Shown in pieces: positions 55,593 to 64,000 of a stretch of DNA of 64,000 nucleotides. The first letter of the stretch is position 1. Every line of letters starts with the position of its first letter. The DNA is from Shinisaurus crocodilurus (lineage: Eukaryota; Chordata; Lepidosauria; Squamata; Shinisauridae): assembly GCA_021292165.1 (NCBI GenBank), contig CM037877.1:210966715-211030714 (forward strand), in the 5' to 3' direction. The translations under genes and the position numbers were made by a program. Under the pieces are notes generated by a model. That model saw nothing but the letters and a program-made list of their open reading frames with translations. It did not search any database and was not told where the DNA came from.

Positions 55593-55953
55593 AGCAATAA
55601 AATATGACCAAGAAATTAAATTCAACAGATTTTAGATATAAAAATTAAGAGTTTAACATGACTGGGGAAATGAAAAAGGTCTTTAACTGGCTCTGAAAAA
55701 ACCACAAAGTAGGCCAGCTTGGTGAATCTTAAACATCAGATCCAAAACTTCAGAAATAATTCCAGCTGTAATGTTAACATGTCATAACACTTGCCCCCTC
55801 AATAAACAGCATAATTATTGGAGCCCATTTGACTCTCCTCCTGACTGTGCCGCTTTGGATAGCAGTGAAGACATATTTCAAATGGCCCCTCCATGTAGAA
55901 AGCTCTTCACATATAATAAGCTAGAAAAGTTTAGCATAGCCCTCTCTTTGATT
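55593..55953. other. Unassigned non-coding stretch
   Basis: AT-rich, nothing recognised. Confidence 0.3.
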
Positions 55954-55955
55954 TA

Positions 55956-56210
55956 CAGTAATACCTTGGATTGCAAGTAACTTGGTTTGAGAGCATTTTG
56001 CAAGACAAGCACATTTTAAAATATTTATTTAATATTTTTTTTTACTTGATATACAAGCGACGTCTTGCAATACAAGTACTGTAGCACAGCTTAAATTAAA
56101 AATCTCTGTACAAATTTTTTTTGGGGGGGGATTCCGTTTTGATATAAGAGTGTTTTGGATTACAAGCATGTTTCCGGAACAAATTATGCTCTCAATCCAA
56201 GGCATGACTG
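55956..56210. mobile_element. Tigger/pogo-like MITE copy 2
   Basis: CAGTAATACCTTGGATTGCA ... TCAATCCAAGGCATGACTG, TA on both sides. Shares AACTTGGTTTGAGAGCATTT, CAAGCGACGTCTTGCAATAC and TATAAGAGTGTTTTGGATTA with the 6816 copy, but has a different middle. Confidence 0.88.
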
Positions 56211-56650
56211 TACTAATTCACTATATGCAAGGAGCTTTTTATGTGGCAGGACCATTCAAGAAGATGCCACCCATCTCTGCACCCAATGTTATACAGTTAT
56301 CTCCTAAGTCAGGGATGGGAAACCTCTGGCCCACTGGCGAAACTTGGCATGCCAGGCTGGTCTATCTGGTCTGTGGGGTCACTCCCCTCTCCAATGCCCC
56401 ACAGAGTGATGGAGCAACACCAGCCAGATCCTTGGTTAGGGAGTTGGCTTTGCTTCAGCTGGGCTTCCCCTGGCTAGGAAAAGCCCTTGAGGAATAAAGC
56501 AGGATCCCAGACTAAGGTGCCGGTTGGAGGAGGAAGAGTTGCACTTCAGCTGGGGGCCTGATGACATCATGGGGGGGGCTGCCCCATGATATCATCCAGC
56601 CTGTGGTGTGAAGCCTGGCCTCTGGACCCAACATGTCCCCTACCTTGACC

Positions 56651-57656
56651 CAGGGATGGGGACTCAGACTCCAGGACTCGACTCGTGAGTCGGACTGAGT
56701 CCCCCCTCTGACTTGACTCGGACTCGAGTCCCAATATTTTTAATGGGACTCGAGACTCGACTCGGGACTCGAGACCAAGGACTCTTCAACATCCCTGGGC
56801 TGTGCCAGAAGGAGTGGAGAGGAGCGTGATTGCCGGCGACGAGCGCATGGAAGCGAGGTGTGCCGCTGCTCGCCCACTATGGACAGCAACCAGGAGTGCA
56901 GCCCCAACAGTGTGTCAAGATTTATTTTGATTGATGTGTTGCGTACTTGGGAGAGGCAGAAGAAGGACCTGAGATTACTCTGTGCGGCTGCTCTGAGTGT
57001 GTTTCTGGTTCCAGCAAGTTCATCACCAGTGGAGCGGGTGTTCAGTGAGGGTGGTATTGTGATGAGATCTCACTGTTCCAGAATGGGGGTCAAACATTTA
57101 GAAAAAATCATGTTCCTCAAATGCAACATGGATAAGTTTTAGGAAGTACAGCGAGTTTATTTTTTAAAATCATTTTTCTACATTTTTCTACTTTTTCAGA
57201 CATTTTGGGTTTGGCTGCCTCTGCCTGCCTGTCTGGGGTTCCCAGCCTCCTCTGCCTGCCTGGACTCTTCTTGACCAGTTTGACAGTTGAATTGTCCAAG
57301 ACAAAGGCCTCTGCCTGCCTGCTTTGGGGTTCCCTGCCTCCTCTGCCTGCCTGGTTATTTTGGGTTTTTCTGCCTGGTCTGTTCTTGCCAAAATCAGTTG
57401 CAGAGTTTTGAAATAAAAAGGCACACTTGTGCCTAGAATTTATTTAAACCACACATCTGAAATAGCCTTATTTTGTTGGGAAACACCCCCATTGATTTTA
57501 ATAGGGACTCGTGGTCCCTATTGGGAGCTTTGGGAGTGACTCGTGACTCTTGAGTCACCATTTTGGACCAAGGACTCGGACTTGGACTCGAGACTCGGGT
57601 CCAAAGACTCGTGACTCGACTCGTGACTCGAGACCAAGGACTCTTCAACATCCCTG
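56651..57656 (+). mobile_element. hAT-A copy 3, with transposase remnant, exact TSD
   Basis: 1006 bp, CAGGGATGGGGACTCAG ... AACATCCCTG, perfect 8-bp duplication CCTTGACC (56643-56650, 57657-57664). Same CGAGTC-rich ends as copies 1 and 2, but the interior is longer and retains coding sequence. Confidence 0.94.
56858..57142 (+). pseudogene. hAT transposase C-terminal (dimerisation) remnant
   Basis: A 94-codon frame. Residues about 40-90 read LRLLCAAALSVFLVPASSS then PVERVFSEGGIVMRSHCSRM and KHLEKIMFLKCN. This is the hAT C-terminal dimerisation region: a hydrophobic stretch, P-A-(T/S)-S, E-R-x-F-S and a downstream L-x-x-x-x-F-L-K-x-N. A full hAT transposase has several hundred residues, so this is the last part only; the catalytic core is missing. 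The Met at 56858 is likely not a real start. It supports assigning the whole family to hAT. Confidence 0.85.
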
Positions 57657-57669
57657 CCTTGACCTAAGT

Positions 57670-58822
57670 CTACCACCTCGTTCCATGTAAATTCTATAAT
57701 AATTCCAAAATTGTGGCTACACTGGCATAACATGGACCCAATAATAGATGCCTCCCATGCGATCAAGGCATTGCCACTGTCACCTGGGAAGGAACTGACT
57801 ACAACGGTAACTTCAGAACAAGCCTTTAGTTGTAAGTTACCCCCTGCAATTTAAAGTCAAGGTAATCACTTAAGTTTCAAGCCAGAGCGTTTGGATTTGG
57901 GGAGACTTAATTCCAGTTCAAGGCAATGGTAGAAAGATGGATTAAATCCATTAACTGCCTTTGTGGGTCACCACTTTAATAAGCTTTAAAACAAATATTT
58001 AACAATACCACTTTTCACAACTGACATATTTACTTTTCCAAGACTTCACTGACAAATGAAGAGCTTCTGTCTTTGTTGTACAGTTAGAGTACCCCAGGCA
58101 AGAGGCAGTGTACAGGGCTGGCTGAAGTCTAAGGACGGATCAGGAAATGGAGGCCAGGTGTCAGATCACATGCAGCCACACTGTCCAGTATGCGGATTGG
58201 ACAAGCTTTCCCCTTTCCCCTCAGACTACTCTATAAATATGTTCCCAAGGCCAGTGGATGATCCAGAAAACATGCAACCCTAATCCTAACTTCATGGAAT
58301 GTTGCTACAATTACTCACTGGGGACGGAAAGGTATTCGTCGGCATTTCTATTAATTCATGTGTTCCAGGGTTGAGCCCTGGCAGTGAAAGCAATTTTCCA
58401 AGGCTGAACCCTCGTTCAAATTAAGCCTTGTCAAAAAAACAAACAAAATGGATGTGGCACACTAAAATGTATGATGCAGCACATGACTACAGTGTTTGCA
58501 TCTGTTTTGCATTGGTGTCAGCCTGAAGGCACCTCACAAACAGATATCACAGCCTTCTGATTTGCTTATCAGAGAATAAGGGAACACTGTGTGGGGCAGA
58601 AGCACAGACATATGCCACTGATTATCTGCAAATTTCATGAGGATTCACATCCATCTGCTGAACATCCACGTTACGCAAGAGGGCCTGTTCCTGTTGATGT
58701 CTTCAGGAGACAACAGCAATGAACAAATGCAGCCCAAAACACAAGCAGAATTATGAGGACATGAATTGGCTATAACAATGTTTTGGGGTTTTTTTTTAAA
58801 AAAATTTAAAAATCACAAATAT
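57670..58822. other. Unassigned non-coding stretch
   Basis: No repeat or splice-supported exon recognised. The frame at 58056-58283 has no known domain. Confidence 0.35.
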
Positions 58823-58955
58823 GGGTGCAATCCTTTTCATGTTTAGACAGAAAAAAATCCTACAACTCCCAGCATTCTGTAGCCAGTATGGCTGGCTGGG
58901 GAATGCTGGGAATTGTAGGACTTTTTTCTGTCTGAAGATGAATAGGATTGTGCCC
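58823..58955. mobile_element. Palindromic MITE, family GGGTGCAATCCTATGC
   Basis: GGGTGCAATCCTTTTCATG ... ATGAATAGGATTGTGCCC with full inner arms (ATCCTACAACTCCCAGCATT / GAATGCTGGGAATTGTAGGA). Flanks no longer show a clean TTAA. Confidence 0.85.
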
Positions 58956-58984
58956 TAAGCATGCTTTTTATACACCCATTTTAA

Positions 58985-59158
58985 GATGGCCAGGTGTCCT
59001 ATTTTACAGAGCACAGTCCTCTATTTAGTTTTTAAACTTGCAGCTATACATATAAATTAGCATATACACATTTTATGTAAATCAGTGTCCTCTCTTGTCC
59101 TCTTTTTTGGTGATATATTTTCTCTTTTTTGTCAATGCGTAAATAGCCAACCTACCAT
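58985..59158. mobile_element. hAT-like MITE, family TAGGGTGGCC, shortened
   Basis: GGCCAGGTGTCCTATTTTAC ... AAATAGCCAACCTACC with the middle deleted relative to the 41008 copy. Confidence 0.65.
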
Positions 59159-59407
59159 TGCTGGGCTTTTTCTGGGAAAAAGTGAGCTTGCTGCGCTCTT
59201 CCAGTTAAGATAGGAAGACATCATTACATCCCCAGCTAATTGTGTTGGAAAAAATGTACAGAGAAGCAACCAGAAAAACAGCCCAAAGGGTTACTTATTT
59301 GTAGTATTAGAAAGGCCAGGTGCAACTATGAAGGTTCTAAGAGGTTTTCAAGGCACGGGTCTCATACTTGTAGTAACTGACCTTCCAACAACTTTAGCCA
59401 TTTCTAG

Positions 59408-59764
59408 CAGGGTTGCAAAAAATCATGATTTCTTTTTGAGTTAAATCAATGATTTTTTAATTTATTTAATCAATCCCCCCCCAATTTTTTTTTAATTAAA
59501 ATTAATTTCAAAGTTTCAGGCAACCACATGTACAAATAGCCTACACTTAATAGTTAAGAACACCAAATTATACAGAAAACACTTTCCTCATATTTTTTTT
59601 TAACGTTACCAGTATTATCGGTTACTAGGCTACCTACACAACAGGGTTGCAAAAAAAATAATATCATGATTTTTTTTGCAAAAAAATATCGATTTTTATT
59701 GGGGATTTAATCAATGATTTAATCATTGATTTAAATCATTCTGATTTAAATCATTGCAACCCTG
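59408..59764. mobile_element. hAT-like MITE (CAGGGTTGCAA), exact TSD
   Basis: 357 bp, CAGGGTTGCAA ... TTGCAACCCTG, exact duplication ATTTCTAG (59400-59407, 59765-59772). A second copy of the left end (CAGGGTTGCAAAAAAAATAA) sits inside at about 59641, so the element holds an internal duplication or nested copy. Rich in GATTTAATCATTGATTT-type subterminal repeats. Confidence 0.9.
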
Positions 59765-59777
59765 ATTTCTAGGAAGA

Positions 59778-60163
59778 TGGGAACATAGGAAGCTGCCTTT
59801 TACTGAGTCAGAACATTGGTCTATCTAGCCCAGTATTGTCGACACTGACTGGCAGCAGCCAGTGGAGGCTGATGACTCCAATGTGAGTGGGGCATTGCAT
59901 CCACTCTGAACTTTAAAGGAGCCCTTCGTGGTGCTTAACCCGATCCCCATCCCCAAAATTCAGCACCATGGGCTGCTCCTTAAAAGTCCAGAGGACAACG
60001 CAGAGTGGACACACTGTCCCACCGACATTGGAGCCACTAGCCAGCCTCCGCTGGCAGCAGCAGCAGCTCTCCAGGGGTTCAGGCAGGCTTCTTCCAGCCC
60101 TACCTGAAGATGACGGGGATCAAACCGGAGACCTTCTGCATGAAAAGCATGTCTTCAACATCT
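59778..60163 (-). mobile_element. tRNA-headed SINE with CR1-type tail, minus strand
   Basis: GGAACATAGGAAGCTGCCTT, TGAGTCAGAACATTGG, then after the insertion TCTCCAGGGGTTCAGGCAGG and GGAGACCTTCTGCATGAAAA. Split by the hAT-like element at 59860-60053. Confidence 0.8.
59860..60053. mobile_element. hAT-like MITE (CAGTGGAGGCTG), exact TSD
   Basis: 194 bp, CAGTGGAGGCTG ... CAGCCTCCGCTG; 8-bp duplication GCAGCAGC on both sides. Because the target is itself a CAG repeat, the exact boundary is slightly ambiguous. Confidence 0.85.
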
Positions 60164-61866
60164 GTTTTGGGGATGTAACATACATCAAAAGCAGGCGCTG
60201 CTTTCCGCAATGTACCGTACCCTGATACGTTTTCCCTATCGCCATGTTGGTCAGATGTTCATGGAAGGCGCTCCAGAGTTTTAGCTACGAAGGGACTCTG
60301 CATCTTCCCTTCTCCTCAGCTGTTTCCCAATCTGCTGAGCAACGAAGAGGGGCAGAGATCATGGGGAGGTTGTATGTGTGCGTGCGTGCGTGCGTGCGTG
60401 CGTGCATGGATGGAGGAGCATGGAGTAGTATGGATGGATGGGGACTTACGGTAGTCTTGTAGTCAAGGGTGGGGGTGCTGCCCAGTAAGGCCTTGGCGGG
60501 TATGAGCGGGGCCCATGTAAAGCCTTGTTCTGCCCCGCCAAGGCGTCATAGTACAACTCTAGCGGGGTGTATGATAAAAGAGGAGGAGGGGGAGAGTGTG
60601 AGGGGATAGTTTGGGAGCAATGACTGTGAGAGGCGGGCTCAGTCAGCCCGCCTCCCACCCATAGCCATTTCATTCGCTTCTGGCAGAGGCAGCAGCAAGG
60701 GAGGAAAAGGATGGCGTGAGAGGAACAAGTGGAGAGCTTGCCACACATACAGTGGGGCTGGGTATGGTACTACGGAGCTTGCATGGCTTTCCACAGAGAG
60801 CGCCTGATGTGGGGCAGCTGCAGCTTTCCACCTGGGGCTCAAGAGGGAGCAGTTGCCCTAGATAAATAGGCAAGATTACAAGGCTTACATAATAAGACTC
60901 TTTCCGTGTCCCCTCTCCATACACCAGACACTTGATACCAAGGAAGAACATGGGGTTGTCCAGCCCACCGCTATGACTTAGCCGTTGGGATCTGCCTTTC
61001 ACTTAGAAGCATTATGTGCATGCATGGATTATTACAACCTACCCCCAGGGCACTATCATGTGCCAAAGCATTTAGTCAGCTCTTGGTTAGCTCAGAGTCT
61101 CTCAATCATGTAAGCATATATCTTAAACTTTGAATAGAAACCTCATTGTCTGCCAGGTGTAAAATAAGTAACAAGCGTGACCGAGTCAGACGCAGCTTTC
61201 AGCAAATCAGATGGTGAGAACAGAGCAAGCGTCAAGATCTGTGCTATTTCATAACCACCCCAAACGCATGCCGAGCTCCTATACACATTCCAGCAGCAGT
61301 TCTGGAAGTGCTTTATAAAAACAGGCAGGCATCAGAGTCAAGCCTTGAGGGAAGAAGCAACTTGCCCATGAGGATTCACGGGGGTGGGGGGTGGTAAAGC
61401 CAGTCAGAGAATCCTGAGGGCTGTATGCAGGGCTGACCCAGGACGTTTCGCTGCCTGAGGCAAAGGACAAGGTGAAGCTTCCCCCCCCCCTCACCCGCCC
61501 CCCACACGTACAAAAGCAAACTGGACTGGCAGCTGAATTTTACTTCAGTACTGGTGACAAGACAGTGTGCTCCACTGCACCTGGGGGTGGCAGGCTGGTT
61601 TAGCGGGGGCAGAACAGGCCCTGTGGTGCACATAGCTCTGTCCTCCAACAGAGGGGAATGGCCAGGAGGGGGCTCAGAAAGACTGGCCAGGGGGAGCCCC
61701 CCAGCATGGTTGGAGGCAGAAATTACGCACAGTGAAGTCAGAGGGAGATGAAATGCAGAAAGTACAGACAGTAACAATTACTGACAGTGGCCATTCACAG
61801 AATGATTGCTGGTGAGAACACAGACACCCTGGCACTGTTTAGCTAACTAATACATGTAGTGTGATT

Positions 61867-61913
<47 letters not shown>

Positions 61914-61929
61914 ACCTTTATCCATATGA
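60164..61929. other. Long stretch with microsatellites, no gene
   Basis: TGCG repeat (about 60377-60403), C run (about 61482-61491) and a long CA repeat (about 61868-61912). Several overlapping minus-strand frames at 60446-61777 have no domain or consistent splice context. Confidence 0.4.
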
Positions 61930-62336
61930 TCCTGCCTGTGCCTTAAGATCAACATCAAGGACCCTGCTCCCTGACCCAAAAATCCAGCTGATGGGTGCCA
62001 GGAACAGGGACATTTTAGTGGTGGCACCACAGTACTGGAATGCTTTCCTCAGAGAAATCAGGCAAGCACCCTCTTTTTCCTGTTCTTAGAAGGGTGCTGC
62101 AAACTTTTTATTCAATAAGGTAGTACTAGTTTATTCTTTTTTAAAAAAATTGTTTTTAACTGTTTCTTCTGGCTTTAATGGTGTTGTGTGTTTTTTAATA
62201 TATATTTAGTTTTATTTGATCTAGTTTAAGCTATATTTTTTATTGTGTTTATATCTTGGTATGATTTGGAAGATGATTCGTTAAAAAACAGTTTTTTTAA
62301 AAAAAAGTGGGATATAAAATATTAAAATAAAATAAA
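61930..62336 (+). mobile_element. L2-like LINE 3' fragment
   Basis: CCAGGAACAGGGACATTTTA, GTGGTGGCACCACAGTACTG, then T-rich untranslated region and GTGGGATATAAAATATTAAA tail. Confidence 0.68.
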
Positions 62337-64000
62337 TCTCAGTCAGTCAGTCAGGCGATCACTCGTGACCGAGTAAGATTGTCTTCCAGGATTAAAAAAA
62401 AAAGGAAATTTACAAAAAGGAGATTTTAAAAGGAGGAAAATTCTAAAGAAAATTGTGTAGACTCTAGCGATGGGTCCGTAAGTGACTGTGGAGGCTAATT
62501 CTAGATCCACACAGCTTCCCACAGTGAGGACACAGGTTACCAGATGGAAGATGGTCCTGTAAAGGATTCATTTGACGTGCTTTTCGCTTAGCATGTTTCT
62601 CCCTTTCACCTTGCACTCAAGCTTCTTCAAAGTCCATAGAACCTTTGTGAAAGGCCAACCTCCAGTTAGATCGTTCATGGGCCAGAGCTTCCCAGTTTTC
62701 GATGTTTATATTGCATTTTTTTTTAGATTAGCCTTATGAACATCTTTAAACCTCTTATATTAACCACCGATATTCCGCTTTCCATCCTTGAGCTGGGAAT
62801 AAAGTAACTGCTTTGGGAGATGGCAGTCAGGCATTCGAACAACATGACCGGTCCACTGAAGTTGGCGTTGAAGGATCATTTTTTCAATGCTAGTAGTCTT
62901 TGTTTCTTCCAGTACACTGACATTTGTTCACCTATCTTCCCAAGTAATTCGCAGGATTTTCCGGAGGCAACGTTGATGAAATCTTTCAAGGAGTTGGAGG
63001 TGACGTTTATAGATAACGTAGTCCATGTTTCGCAGGCATACAATAAAGTTGGTAATACAATGGCTTCATAAACCAGTGTTTTGGTCTTCTTACAAATATC
63101 CCGATCCTCGAACACTCTATGTTTCATTCGAGAAAACACGGCACTTGTGGAGCTCAGACGATGCTGGATTTCACTGTCAATGTTAGCTGTAACAGAAAGA
63201 TAGCTGCCAAGATGGAGAAAATGACTGACATTTTCCAGTATTGTCCCGCCAAGCTGGATAGATGGCATCACCAAAGGGTTAGCTTGCACTTGCTGATGAA
63301 GCACTTTGGTTTTTTTGATGTTAAGTGAGAGACCAAGTTTTCCGTATGCTTCTGCAAAAGCATTTAGAATAGTTTGGAGATCATCCTCTGAATGTGCGGA
63401 GACCACATTATCACCAGCATACTGAAGTTCCACAATGGAGGTTGTAATTACCTTACTTTTTGCTTTCAGCCTGCTGAGATTAAAAAGCTTTCCATCTGTT
63501 CGATATATAATTCCCACACCAGTGGGAAGTTTCCCCTCGACAAGATGTAAAATCATGGCGAATGAAAATAGCAAATAATGTTGGGGCAATAACACATCCC
63601 TGTTTAACACCTGATCCCACTTTAAATGGAACACCATGAGAGCCGTTGTTGTCCAAGACAGTAGCCATCATGTTGTCATGGAGAAGTCGCAAGATAATCA
63701 CAAATTTATTGGGGCATCCAATTTTCATAAGGATAGTCCAGAGAGCTGTTCGGTCTACAGTATCAAAGGCCTTAGCAAGATCAATAAATGCCATATAAAG
63801 GGGTTGATTTTGCTCCCGGCATTTTTCTTGGAGCTGACGTCCAGTAAAAATCATGTCTACTGTCCCTCTAGAGGGGCGGAAACCATATTGAGTTTCAGGG
63901 AGGATCTCTTCTGAAATAGATAGAAGACGGTTTGCGAGAATCCTGGCAAATATTTTACCTGCGGTAGCTAAGAGAGAAATGCCCCGATAATTTCCACAGT
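62337..64000 (-). mobile_element. Non-LTR retrotransposon (RT-encoding LINE), runs off the window edge
   Basis: The 3' end at low coordinates has a short ACTG-repeat tail (about 62340-62353) and about 500 bp of untranslated sequence. The minus strand from the window edge down to about 62876 encodes a reverse transcriptase of the RTE/R4-like type (exact clade uncertain). Orientation and tail differ from the L2 and CR1 elements in the window. Confidence 0.82.
62876..64000 (-). pseudogene. LINE reverse transcriptase, frameshifted, 5' part outside window
   Basis: From the edge the frame reads YRGISLLATAGKIFARILAN, ETQYGFRPSRGTVDM (open through the edge, so longer than an ATG-based call), then motif A FIDLAKAFDTVDR and motif B SGVKQGCVIAPTLFAIF. 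A frameshift near 63560 moves to another frame that continues AMILHLVEGKLPTG and motif C as QYAGDNV, where the canonical catalytic Y-A-D-D has lost its first Asp (Gly instead). Downstream is the conserved VLPTLLYACETW. The frameshift and the motif C change both indicate an inactive copy. Confidence 0.85.

Larger units (their letters stand above)
56310..57661. mobile_element. hAT-like element (CAGGGATGGGAAACCTC) hosting hAT-A copy 3
   Basis: The left end CAGGGATGGGAAACCTCTGG and right end ATGTCCCCTACCTTG are inverted repeats. The duplication TCCTAAGT / ACCTAAGT (7 of 8) is readable only after removing hAT-A copy 3, which landed at the right edge. Confidence 0.72.

Noticed and set aside
60446..61777. 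Minus-strand frames of 100-133 codons
   Set aside because: Overlapping frames without domains, crossing C-rich and low-complexity DNA; no consistent splice sites.

Overview
The window looks like ordinary nuclear DNA of a squamate reptile (lizard or snake), mostly intergenic or intronic and built largely from transposable elements. Evidence for this is the mix of repeats: CR1 and L2 LINE fragments with typical amniote 3' ends, tRNA-derived SINEs of the Sauria type, SINEs with a 5S rRNA head and a CR1 tail, a 5'-truncated L1, LTR elements, and many small hAT-like, pogo/Tigger-like and TTAA-flanked inverted-repeat elements. There is no bacterial or viral gene organisation. The species cannot be named from this sequence.

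Host-gene evidence is thin. A CpG-rich block at about 15.04-16.26 kb, with an NRF1-type palindrome, an overlapping CCAAT box and two GC boxes, is the best promoter candidate. A single well-formed 38-codon exon candidate lies on the minus strand at 670-783 (phase 0 on both sides, good donor and acceptor). It could belong to a gene starting at that CpG island, but nothing here proves the link. Most other open frames come from repeats or chance.

Layout: 0-15 kb is the exon candidate, 5S-SINEs, a foldback element, a Tigger-like MITE and a complete solo LTR (family LTR-A). 15-19.5 kb is the CpG island, then a CR1 LINE (minus) broken by a hAT-like element. 20-31 kb has an L1 3' end with target-site duplication (TSD), a tRNA-SINE, a complex multi-arm inverted repeat, several MITEs and a second probable LTR family. 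31.7-34.7 kb is an LTR-A element with a non-coding internal region carrying 60-bp tandem repeats. 35-47 kb has a large foldback with a GAA core, MITEs, L2 pieces, two copies of a hAT family with dense CGAGTC subterminal repeats (hAT-A), and a SINE/hAT/hAT nest. 48-52.3 kb is a long, decayed L2 LINE (minus) cut by a solo LTR with a perfect TSD. 53-60 kb has a GC-rich hAT element in a MITE, the third LTR-A copy, the Tigger-like copy, and the third hAT-A copy, which keeps a transposase C-terminal remnant. 62.3-64 kb is a non-LTR retrotransposon reverse transcriptase (minus) running off the window edge.

The clearest results are insertion events whose target-site duplications can be read base by base (8 bp for hAT-like, 5 bp for LTR, TA for Tigger-like, TTAA for one MITE family). 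They give a relative order of insertions. I found no evidence for a new multi-gene system.
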